From Akkermansia muciniphila (GTDB lineage: Bacteria > Verrucomicrobiota > Verrucomicrobiia > Verrucomicrobiales > Akkermansiaceae), in NCBI GenBank assembly GCA_943324575.2, contig CALPMD020000010.1:1-12721 (forward strand): DNA of 12,721 bases, in the 5' to 3' direction. Of the stretch, positions 7,336-12,721 are shown piece by piece; within the stretch, counting starts at the first letter, position 1; each line of letters opens with the position of its first letter. Both the position numbers and the translations under genes were made by a program. The notes under the pieces were generated by a model that did not search any database, was not told where the DNA came from, and saw only the letters and a list, made by a program, of their open reading frames with translations.

Positions 7336-8064
7336 TCCGGTGCAAGCCGCTTTCACGGCCGCGACGTGCGCCGCCACTCGCTGTGCAAGCGGCGCGTGGC
7401 TAGGGGTTTCAAAGGTGAATGAAACCGGGCAGCCCTTTTTCGCCAGAAAAATCGCCTCAGGCCAGCCTTCTGGTAAGTCAGGCTCTGCGGCATGGTAGAT
7501 CCAGCCCGCTTCCCGCGGCGTGTGGCCATCGATCTCGGGTCCGGCTTCCGGCGAGAACCATGGACTCACCGCATCAAGAATGAGCTGCGGGCGCCTCGGG
7601 TCTTCTTCGCCCAAATTGATCTCATAAAAATAGAATCCCACGCTTTCCCAATCTTCATGCAGGGAAATGAAAAGATCGGGTGTCGGCTGGGCATCGAGCC
7701 ACTTCACGTGGGCCGCCACTTCCAGGGTGCTGCGTAGCAAATAGTCGCGATTTAAATCAACGCCATCGGCGTTTTCACGGCGGCGCGCTGCAAAGCCCGA
7801 GGGATTTAACATCGGGCAAATCGACCAAGCCACAGGTGCCGTAAAAAAATCCTCCCGCAGCAATTCCAACACCGCCAAAGGCCCTGCTGGCTCGTCACCG
7901 TGAATGCCTGCCGAAAGGTAAACTCGCGGACCATCCCCCGGGCGCTCCCAAGCGATCAACGAACCTTCATTCAAGCTCGCCAGCTCAATCGCCTGAAACC
8001 CGCGGGCTTCTGCCTCCCTACAAAAGGCGAGACGGTAATCGGACCACTCAATATCAACGCTCAT
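7303..8064 (-). CDS. M14 family zinc carboxypeptidase-like protein (MpaA / succinylglutamate desuccinylase type)
   Basis: The 253-residue product carries the M14 active site in order: zinc ligands H55 and E58 in GIHGDEPAG, substrate-binding N105-R106 in GVDLNRDY, third zinc ligand H136 in SLHEDWE, and the catalytic glutamate E219 in FTFETPS. The size is close to E. coli MpaA, a cytoplasmic amidase that cuts gamma-D-glutamyl-diaminopimelate in recycled murein peptides. Related M14 members instead act on N-acyl amino acids, so the substrate is open. There is no signal peptide, which fits a cytoplasmic role. The ATG at 8064 is preferred to a TTG three codons upstream; a GGAG abuts the ATG too closely to serve as its ribosome-binding site. 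A long inverted repeat sits 10 bp upstream of the start, in the gap after the outer-membrane protein gene. The last 11 codons overlap the 3' end of the epimerase gene on the other strand. Confidence 0.88.
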   Translation of the reverse strand: MSVDIEWSDYRLAFCREAEARGFQAIELASLNEGSLIAWERPGDGPRVYLSAGIHGDEPAGPLAVLELLREDFFTAPVAWSICPMLNPSGFAARRRENADGVDLNRDYLLRSTLEVAAHVKWLDAQPTPDLFISLHEDWESVGFYFYEINLGEEDPRRPQLILDAVSPWFSPEAGPEIDGHTPREAGWIYHAAEPDLPEGWPEAIFLAKKGCPVSFTFETPSHAPLAQRVAAHVAAVKAACTGLWGQVGQGGF

Positions 8065-8074
8065 CTCCGGCAAC

Positions 8075-8100
8075 TTGCACTGTTACGGGTAACAGAGCAA
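8075..8100. repeat. Hyphenated inverted repeat between the barrel gene and the M14 gene
   Basis: The arms are TTGC-A-CTGTTAC and GTAACAG-A-GCAA around a GG centre: 11 of 12 positions are complementary, with one A/A mismatch. It lies 21 bp after the barrel gene's stop and 10 bp before the M14 start on the same strand. No T-run follows on the - strand, so it is not a textbook intrinsic terminator. It could be an operator, an mRNA-stabilising hairpin or an attenuator. The sequence shows only the symmetry. Confidence 0.7.
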
Positions 8101-8121
8101 CTCCCACCTGTGGTCGCTGAT

Positions 8122-9360
8122 TCAGAATTTTAGATTCAGCCCCACAGTAATCTGCAATTGATCCCAATCGGCATCACCCCGGTTGACGGCGTATCGAAGC
8201 CTAGAATCAAAGGCCAAGCGCTCGGTAAAAATATTCCTGCGATAGGAAACAAAGGCACCGAGATTATTCTCTGTGCTGGGCACGGTGGTCACCGTCCCGA
8301 CTCCCACGTAATCGGAAACATTCAGATCCAAGCCCATGCCTAAGGTCGCCCGCAAAAACTCTCGGTCCAGCTGCGTCGATACCGTCAAGTTGTTCACGAC
8401 GTAATTCACCTCAGTCGGTGAGGGTACCGTCACATATCGAATCGCATTCGACCACGCCCATCGCTCATTGATATCGTATCGGGCCGTCAAATCTCCTGTT
8501 AGGTTGGTTTTGCTACTGCCCGAATCGCGCGAGCTGTTCGACGACTCCACACCCAACGAACCCATGATTCCGAAGCGCTCTCCCGCGCGATAGCGGGCCT
8601 GCATCAGAAGCGCCCAAGCATCGCGGTTACCGGTATTATCCGACTTAATCGACGAGTAACGAACCGACGGGCCAAAGCTCAAGCGCTCTGTGGCCGACCA
8701 GAAACTGCCAACCCGCGCGGTGTAAATTTCAGAGCCCGTCACGTTGCCCGTTGAATAATCCGACACTGCGGCGGTTAGTCCGCCGTTTAAAGAAGTTCTC
8801 GAGGCAATCTGATAACTGCCCTCGACGCCGGTTCTCAAGACCGAGCCATTGACGAATTCTCGGCTGAGCCGATCGGCTCCCGAAAACTCGTCGTACTTGC
8901 CATAAACCTTGATCCGCGTTTTCGAGCCTTCCAGCTTGAGAGTGACTCCACCCGATTGGTCAAACACGTTAAGGTCCGAGTTGTTCAGATAGCTTCTGAA
9001 TGTCGGCATATAATTGGCAGTCACCGTACATGGCGCCCCACCTTCGGGATCCGTGGTGTAGTATAGCTGGGGAATGATTTCCGTGGTCTGCTCGCTCTCA
9101 GGGGAATCCTCCTCCAGAAAAAAGTTGGAATCGTAGGTCGTTTGGGCTCCAAGCCCAAAAGTGAAACCACCCTTCAAGTCCTCCACCAAGCCCAACTCCA
9201 TCCCATCTCCACCCGGAAAAAAGTCCATCAAACCCAATGGCGGCAAGTTGGCAACTTGGGTCGTGTAATTCTGCGCACTCGCTGGATTCCAAATTTGCGT
9301 GCACAGGCTCAGGATGACGATCGTCATCTTACGGTGAGATTTCTGGGGGAGAGGAAACAT
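8122..9360 (-). CDS. Outer-membrane beta-barrel protein, possibly BBP2-like
   Basis: The 412-residue product has a signal peptide (basic MFPLPQKSHRK, hydrophobic MTIVILSLCTQIW, likely cleavage in ASA|QN at 29-30). After a short linker come many alternating amphipathic strands (e.g. LKLEGSKTRIKVYGKY, GEFG-type turns, TSLNGGLTAAVSDY) and a C-terminal strand ending in LNLKF, the terminal-phenylalanine signature recognised by the BAM machinery. The early segment GLGAQTTYDSNFFLEEDSPESE resembles the 'YDDN' opening of putative barrels annotated near exopolysaccharide genes (BBP2 type), but I see no catalytic feature and cannot give a transported substrate. A lone cysteine (C111) occurs in the mature part. 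The start is the ATG at 9360; no Shine-Dalgarno sequence is visible. Inverted repeats lie on both sides of the gene (9431-9445 and 8075-8100). Confidence 0.88.
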   Translation of the reverse strand: MFPLPQKSHRKMTIVILSLCTQIWNPASAQNYTTQVANLPPLGLMDFFPGGDGMELGLVEDLKGGFTFGLGAQTTYDSNFFLEEDSPESEQTTEIIPQLYYTTDPEGGAPCTVTANYMPTFRSYLNNSDLNVFDQSGGVTLKLEGSKTRIKVYGKYDEFSGADRLSREFVNGSVLRTGVEGSYQIASRTSLNGGLTAAVSDYSTGNVTGSEIYTARVGSFWSATERLSFGPSVRYSSIKSDNTGNRDAWALLMQARYRAGERFGIMGSLGVESSNSSRDSGSSKTNLTGDLTARYDINERWAWSNAIRYVTVPSPTEVNYVVNNLTVSTQLDREFLRATLGMGLDLNVSDYVGVGTVTTVPSTENNLGAFVSYRRNIFTERLAFDSRLRYAVNRGDADWDQLQITVGLNLKF

Positions 9361-9430
9361 CGGTTAGGGGGCTGTAATCAAAGCTTCTAGCAGATCGATC
9401 CCCGCGCGTCAATCTCATTGATCACGCAGT

Positions 9431-9445
9431 CGTTAGAAACTAACG
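9431..9445. repeat. Short perfect inverted repeat between the YcbK-like and barrel genes
   Basis: CGTTAG and CTAACG flank an AAA centre: a perfect 6-bp stem with a 3-base loop. It lies 13 bp after the YcbK-like stop and 70 bp before the barrel start on the - strand. No T-run follows, so terminator function is doubtful. A 6-bp match can arise by chance. Confidence 0.5.
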
Positions 9446-9457
9446 CCCACCAAGCAC

Positions 9458-10147
9458 TCACCAATTGATGTTCTCCCCGCGGGTATCAATGTGCGTGAAG
9501 TTCCAATAGCCCCCTACACCGCCTTTGAATAAACCACGGTCCCGTAGATTTCTCGCCGCGGCGGTCACCTTGCCCGGGCGCACTGGGAATTTAACATCCA
9601 CAGCTACATTCGCCTGATGCCACGATCCCACCCTCGCTCCCTCGCAATGCGCATTGTAAATCGGGCAGCGATAGGCAGAGACGACCTCAACTTCCTTGAC
9701 GTTCATTTCCAGCGCGATCCGATCCGCCACGCGCAAGGTGTAACCCATGCGGGTCCACCACCTTCTCGGCGGCAGGGTATTCCAGACCGAGCCCTTGCTC
9801 TTTGCGTGCGCTTCGACGACTTGCCGCGCGGAAATGCTCTTCAGGCGCAAACTCATCAAGTAACGGCTATAACTCGGCAGTAAGGCCCGCTGACTTTCTA
9901 GCCACTCTTCAGGTAAATCCGAGAGATCCAGCGATGGAATATCCACATGAGGCGATTGCTGCGCTTGCGTGGGTACGATCACCTTCGGCGCAGTATTCGC
10001 ATCTTTCTGCAAGCTAAACGCATTCGCCGAGGTCGAAGAAACCAACAACCCAAGGCCAGCAAGGCCAAGCCCACCGATGACGCTTCGACGATCGAGCAGC
10101 GGAGCTGCTGATGGCAAGTGATGGTTAGGTGCTTCGGGGAATATCAT
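9458..10147 (-). CDS. Tat-exported YcbK/DUF882 family protein (M15-like murein peptidase fold)
   Basis: The 229-residue product begins with a twin-arginine signal: LDRRSVIGG (R20-R21), a glycine-rich hydrophobic stretch (GLGLAGLGLLVSS) and a cleavage site ANA|F at 41-43. A region of about 110 residues then leads to the C-terminal domain at 155-229. This carries the M15/DUF882 pattern SAYRCPIYNA, SWHQANVAVDVKF (H177, D184 as zinc ligands) and FTHIDTRGENINW (H219 as third ligand). E. coli YcbK is a known Tat substrate of this family, so export in a folded, metal-loaded state is expected. M15 relatives are D,D- or L,D-type peptidases acting on peptidoglycan stem peptides; the exact bond cut here is unknown. 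C161 and C168 lie seven residues apart near the active site and might pair in the periplasm. The start is the ATG at 10145-10147, with no strong ribosome-binding site. Confidence 0.9.
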   Translation of the reverse strand: MIFPEAPNHHLPSAAPLLDRRSVIGGLGLAGLGLLVSSTSANAFSLQKDANTAPKVIVPTQAQQSPHVDIPSLDLSDLPEEWLESQRALLPSYSRYLMSLRLKSISARQVVEAHAKSKGSVWNTLPPRRWWTRMGYTLRVADRIALEMNVKEVEVVSAYRCPIYNAHCEGARVGSWHQANVAVDVKFPVRPGKVTAAARNLRDRGLFKGGVGGYWNFTHIDTRGENINW

Positions 10148-10201
10148 GACTCACAGATAAAATGACGCACGAAATCTAGCGGATCGCGTGCCGAAATTGA
10201 C

Positions 10202-10225
10202 GGTCATTTACCTTAGCAAATGACC
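10202..10225. repeat. Perfect 8-bp inverted repeat between lnt and the YcbK-like gene
   Basis: GGTCATTT and AAATGACC flank an 8-base centre (ACCTTAGC). It lies 55 bp upstream of the YcbK-like ATG and 62 bp after the lnt stop. No T-run follows on the - strand, which argues against a standard terminator. Symmetric arms with an 8-base spacer suit a dimeric regulator site or an RNA hairpin. Nothing in the window identifies a regulator. Confidence 0.65.
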
Positions 10226-10264
10226 AAATTCGGCTGCACCCAACCACACGAGGCCACGACGACA

Positions 10265-10285
10265 AGCAAAAAAGCTCGAATTTGC
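10265..10285 (-). terminator. Weak intrinsic terminator candidate just after lnt
   Basis: On the - strand, one base after the lnt stop, GCAAA can pair with TTTGC across a 10-base loop, and the segment contains six consecutive T residues inside AGC-TTTTTT-GCT. The stem is short and AT-rich, and the T-run lies within the hairpin rather than after it, so this is a weak candidate only. Confidence 0.25.
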
Positions 10286-10286
10286 G

Positions 10287-11936
10287 CTATTCGACCGAGG
10301 CGTCCGCGTCTGATTTACGATTCCAAAAAGCCAAAATCAGCCCTGTCACCGCCAAAAACAAAATCCCCCAGTCCCCGATCCACGCGTAGAGCGAGATGCT
10401 CGGCCGCAGCGGGATTTTCAGCTCAGTCAGCAAGGATCCACGGGTAAAATGACTCCCTCCGGCATCGACCAGCTGCTGCGCCGTCCCTTTCGAATCAATG
10501 GCCGCACTCACCCCGCTATTTGCACATCGCAGCATCGGCCGCCGCAGCTCGATCGCGCGGAACCGGGCATTGGCAAAATGCTGGGCCGCCGCCGCAGACT
10601 CCTTGAACCAGCCATCATTGGTCACATTGATGATCACCTGCGGGCCCGACCGCAAAAACTTCCGAGTCAATCGACCCACGGTGTCTTCAAAGCACACCGA
10701 TGGAATTGCCCCCAGCATCGTCGCCCCCGCAGCAATCGGCAGCGGCTCCAGTGAGTCGCCCGGCGTGAACGACCCGCCGAACTCTACCCCCGCTTGTTGT
10801 TCATAAATCTTTTTAAGCAGCGGAAACGTGTCCACAAATGGAATCGTCTCGCCAAAAATCACCAAATGCCGCTTCCGATAGGTCTCCAGCTCATCCGTCG
10901 GCGACATCACCGCGATGGAATTATAGGCGTGCCCCTGCGGCTTCGGTTGTAGGTTCTCACCCATTTTTTCAGCCTCCAGCTCATTCACTCCATAGATCAG
11001 CGAAAACGGCCCCGCCTTGCGAACTTGGGCCAGTGTATCCAGATTGATCTGCCAAGTCCCCCACTCGCCTTCATTCGTGCGTAAAATCCGCCCTGTCAGC
11101 GCACACTCCGGCCACATCACCCAGTCCGGCCACTGCGCGGAGGGCGTCCCGTCTGCGGACTTCAATCCACTCAGCGCTTTGAGAGTCTCTTCCTCGTACG
11201 CCTGGTGGATCTCCAAATCCGACCACAGCACCCGCGCCGCATCCTGTGGAATGTTGATCTGCACCAACAAGGTCTTCAACCGCACAGACTCTGCCCGCGA
11301 TTCCATCGCGATCCGCAGCTTGCCGTAACCATAGAGGCAAGCCACCAAAGCCACGGCGATCCCCAGCTCCCAACACGCCCGCGACTTTTGCCCAAACCAC
11401 CGCCACGCCACCTGCGCCAGCATCGCCTGGACAAACACCACCATCAACGAAAGCCCCGTCACCCCCAACAAATCCGCACCCTGCGCCATCACCGGCGACT
11501 CGTGAAACGCGACACCCAACCCATTCCAGCCAAAGCCCGTAAACAACCAGCCCCGCAACCACTCCAGCCCCGCCCAAACCGCCGCATAGCAGAATGAAGT
11601 GCGGAGCGCGGAACGCGGACTGCGGAATGAAGCGGCAAACGCGCCAAACAATCCCCAATAAATCGCCAAATACAGCGACAGCAAAACCACCCCCAGCCAT
11701 GACACCGTTCCCAGCCACTGCACCTGCACCAGACTACTGACCAATCCCGCCAAGTAGCCGATTCCAAAGCCCTTCCAGCCCATGCGTTTTCCTTTGACCG
11801 TGCCCAATGCCGCCAACAAAGGAAGCATCGCCACCCACACCAAACACGGCAGGTCAAACGGCGGAAACAAGCCCGCGACCAGCAGCCCACTGACTATCGC
11901 CGCCGCGATCTGCATCCATCCCGAGACTTTCCTCAT
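10287..11936 (-). CDS. lnt: Apolipoprotein N-acyltransferase
   Basis: The 549-residue product has about six hydrophobic helices in the first 210 residues, a nitrilase-fold periplasmic domain (about 220-500) and a final membrane helix (about 524-538), the standard Lnt layout. It transfers an acyl chain from a phospholipid to the N-terminal cysteine of lipoproteins at the periplasmic face of the inner membrane. Catalytic triad candidates are E277 in WPECAL, K355 in YRKRHLVIFGE and C415 in SVCFED, matching E267/K335/C387 of E. coli. NVTNDGWF (437-444) is also characteristic. I chose the ATG at 11936 (MRKVSGWMQIAAAIVSG): a GTG 12 codons upstream adds nothing recognisable. Residues 104-115 (FRSPRSALRTSF), in a loop between membrane helices, are encoded by a 7-bp tandem repeat array that looks like an in-frame insertion. 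Lnt is required for normal Lol-dependent sorting in many Gram-negatives. Confidence 0.96.
   Translation of the reverse strand: MRKVSGWMQIAAAIVSGLLVAGLFPPFDLPCLVWVAMLPLLAALGTVKGKRMGWKGFGIGYLAGLVSSLVQVQWLGTVSWLGVVLLSLYLAIYWGLFGAFAASFRSPRSALRTSFCYAAVWAGLEWLRGWLFTGFGWNGLGVAFHESPVMAQGADLLGVTGLSLMVVFVQAMLAQVAWRWFGQKSRACWELGIAVALVACLYGYGKLRIAMESRAESVRLKTLLVQINIPQDAARVLWSDLEIHQAYEEETLKALSGLKSADGTPSAQWPDWVMWPECALTGRILRTNEGEWGTWQINLDTLAQVRKAGPFSLIYGVNELEAEKMGENLQPKPQGHAYNSIAVMSPTDELETYRKRHLVIFGETIPFVDTFPLLKKIYEQQAGVEFGGSFTPGDSLEPLPIAAGATMLGAIPSVCFEDTVGRLTRKFLRSGPQVIINVTNDGWFKESAAAAQHFANARFRAIELRRPMLRCANSGVSAAIDSKGTAQQLVDAGGSHFTRGSLLTELKIPLRPSISLYAWIGDWGILFLAVTGLILAFWNRKSDADASVE
11592..11632 (-). repeat. 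Four-copy 7-bp GCGGANN tandem repeat inside lnt, flanked by 8-bp direct repeats
   Basis: GCGGA recurs exactly every 7 bp at 11601, 11608, 11615 and 11622, with variable pairs GC, AC, CT and AT between copies. The array is bordered by two copies of GAATGAAG (11592-11599 and 11625-11632). On the coding strand it reads ATTCCGC-AGTCCGC-GTTCCGC-GCTCCGC. Tandem heptamers of this ATTCCGC type are, to my recollection, scattered in Verrucomicrobia and Planctomycetes genomes and give spurious proteins rich in 'PHSAFRI'. Here the array stays in frame in lnt and encodes FRSPRSALRTSF. Confidence 0.8.
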
Positions 11937-12143
11937 GCAGCGAGTTTCACCAAATCCGTCCGCGGGGTCCACTGCGAAACGTCAGAACCCGAATTGTTGA
12001 AAGACACTAGCCGCTACCCGCCCTCCGATTCCTCACCCGCCAACACAGCAAAAAACCGCCGACCCCTTGCGGAGCCGACGGTCGGTTTATAGTTCAAGTC
12101 CACGCCACGGCGCAGCCTGATTCCTCAGCCCTGGTGAGCTGAA
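11937..12143. other. Intergenic region between lnt and the 127-residue gene
   Basis: These 207 bp hold the terminator at 12050-12089 and, near the upstream gene's stop, an imperfect hairpin at 12119-12145 (GATTC-CT-CAGC with GCTG-AATC). The lnt promoter should lie between the terminator and 11936, but I find no convincing -35/-10 pair and no Shine-Dalgarno sequence. No coding frame here is supported. Confidence 0.5.
12050..12089 (-). terminator. Intrinsic terminator of the 127-residue gene
   Basis: On the - strand, AAACCG near 12088-12083 pairs with CGGTTT at 12058-12053, and the stem continues inward as CCG/CGG past a one-base bulge (alternatively CCGACC with GGTCGG). The descending arm runs directly into six T residues (12055-12050). 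A GC-rich stem followed by a T-run 55 bp after the stop of the 12144-12527 gene fits Rho-independent termination, and it separates that gene from lnt. Confidence 0.75.
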
Positions 12144-12527
12144 TCAAGCAACGCCGGTGGTGGGCGGGTTAGGGGTTTTCTGCTTCCGGGTCAGACCGCT
12201 CTTTCGTTCACGCTTCGGAATGAATCCGAGTGCACGGTAGAAATTGCTGTTCAATCCATGGCTCACATCGCCTCGCACCGCATCGGACAACGACACCAGT
12301 GTCTCCTTCACCGCCGCCCTTGCTTGGTTGCGCTCGTTGATGAGACCTTGGTAGATCGCCTTTGCCTCGATGATTCGCTGCTGCGCCCCTTCGGGCACCA
12401 ACTTTTCGACTTCGAACTGAGCCAGAGTTCTGCCTACGAGCGTGAGCTCGGGGGCGAATTGGCGCCATGCCACGATGAACTCATTGCTGCGTTCCGTGAC
12501 GTTATTTAATGTTAACTTAGTTACCAT
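12144..12527 (-). CDS. Hypothetical 127-residue, mostly helical basic protein
   Basis: I do not recognise a characterised family. The protein has no signal peptide, membrane span or cysteine. Residues 12-88 look helical and charged (e.g. QRIIEAKAIYQGLINERNQA), possibly a helical bundle or coiled coil. The tail is distinctive: NSNFYRALGFIPKRERKSGL (93-112) followed by basic TRKQK and a proline-rich end (TPNPPTTGVA). I have an impression that tails reading 'YRALG[FY]...ER.SGLTRK' recur in uncharacterised proteins of Verrucomicrobia and Planctomycetes, but cannot verify it here. The ATG at 12527 follows a promoter-like TATAAT by only 3 bp and has no Shine-Dalgarno sequence; a GTG at 12473 is the next start candidate. 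A strong terminator lies downstream, so it is probably a single-gene transcript. The upstream DNA is visibly more AT-rich than the neighbouring genes. Coding status is likely, function unknown. Confidence 0.75.
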   Translation of the reverse strand: MVTKLTLNNVTERSNEFIVAWRQFAPELTLVGRTLAQFEVEKLVPEGAQQRIIEAKAIYQGLINERNQARAAVKETLVSLSDAVRGDVSHGLNSNFYRALGFIPKRERKSGLTRKQKTPNPPTTGVA

Positions 12528-12530
12528 ATT

Positions 12531-12558
12531 ATTATACTACATAAATGCCCGGTATCAA
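12531..12558 (-). promoter_or_regulatory. Sigma70-type promoter candidate for the 127-residue gene
   Basis: On the - strand TTGATA (12558-12553; five of six matches to TTGACA) is followed after 16 bp by a perfect TATAAT (12536-12531). The projected transcription start, about 12524, falls on or just inside the annotated ATG at 12527-12525. This implies a leaderless message, a slightly displaced start site, or a downstream start codon. Confidence 0.5.
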
Positions 12559-12721
12559 TGAGAGCAGGGCGTTGCGAATTCAACGCTTGTTACTCTTCCG
12601 GACAAACAATAGGTGAATAAGTTTTTATAGCTTGTCAAGTACCCGAAAAACGTAGCCCTTTCAAAGGATCCACGGTGGGGACATCATAAATTTCGCCATT
12701 TCGTGCGGATCGATTTTTTGC
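12559..12721. other. AT-rich right-hand edge, no gene supported
   Basis: A perfect inverted repeat occurs at 12569-12586 (GCGTTG, CGAATT, CAACGC). A consensus TTGACA lies on the - strand at 12638-12633 but has no -10 at proper spacing. One - strand frame is open from the window edge to a TGA at 12637-12635 (28 codons, ending in DPLKGLRFSGT); it could be the end of an upstream gene, but a frame this short is often open by chance. Confidence 0.4.

Noticed and set aside
10220..10447. 75-codon + strand frame starting in the lnt-YcbK gap
   Set aside because: Most of it is antisense to the lnt C-terminus, and its lysine/proline/serine-rich product shows no recognisable feature.
11592..11632. CRISPR-like array in lnt
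   Set aside because: The repeat unit is 7 bp with 2-base variable parts, far too short for CRISPR repeats and spacers.
11071..11718. 215-residue open frame on the - strand
   Set aside because: It is an out-of-frame shadow of lnt on the same strand; the product is a glycine/valine-rich string with no domain, while the overlapping frame gives a full Lnt.
12635..12721. Partial - strand gene at the right edge
   Set aside because: Only 28 open codons are available and a second frame is also open for 19 codons, so neither can be supported from this window.

Overview
The window looks like chromosomal DNA from a Gram-negative (diderm) bacterium of moderately high GC content. It carries an LptD-type LPS assembly barrel, apolipoprotein N-acyltransferase, a second outer-membrane barrel and a penicillin-binding protein tail. 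My best guess for lineage is Verrucomicrobiota. This is an inference from gene content and from a 7-bp GCGGANN repeat of a kind I associate with Verrucomicrobia and Planctomycetes. No rRNA or other phylogenetic marker is present to prove it.

Layout, left to right. A gene tail on the + strand (1-178) resembles the C-terminal end of a transpeptidase-type penicillin-binding protein. It converges on a long M16 metallopeptidase on the - strand (194-2701). Back-to-back with that, 47 bp away, is a small single-span membrane protein on the + strand (2749-3204) that resembles part of a Wzz-type chain-length regulator. A - strand pair follows, LptD (3853-6324) then an NfsB-like nitroreductase (3201-3845), separated by 7 bp and probably co-transcribed. 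A 114-bp divergent gap leads to a TIGR01777/YfcH-type NAD-dependent epimerase on the + strand (6439-7335), whose 3' end overlaps an M14 zinc carboxypeptidase-like gene (7303-8064, -). The rest of the genes are all on the - strand: an outer-membrane beta-barrel protein (8122-9360), a Tat-exported YcbK/DUF882 (M15-like) peptidase (9458-10147), apolipoprotein N-acyltransferase Lnt (10287-11936) and an unrecognised 127-residue protein (12144-12527) with its own promoter-like sequence and a good intrinsic terminator.

Most genes with a recognisable role serve the cell envelope: peptidoglycan synthesis and trimming, LPS export, lipoprotein acylation and outer-membrane barrels. Apart from lptD-nitroreductase there is little tight operon structure, and neighbours often converge or diverge. 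I found no tRNA, rRNA, CRISPR array, insertion sequence or phage gene.

I do not see a clearly new multi-gene system. The most unusual items are a 7-bp tandem repeat array lying in frame inside lnt, the small Wzz-like protein, an LptD whose mature form has no cysteine and carries a helix-rich insert, strong inverted repeats in three successive gaps of the - strand gene run, and the orphan 127-residue gene. No stretch longer than about 210 bp lacks a gene.
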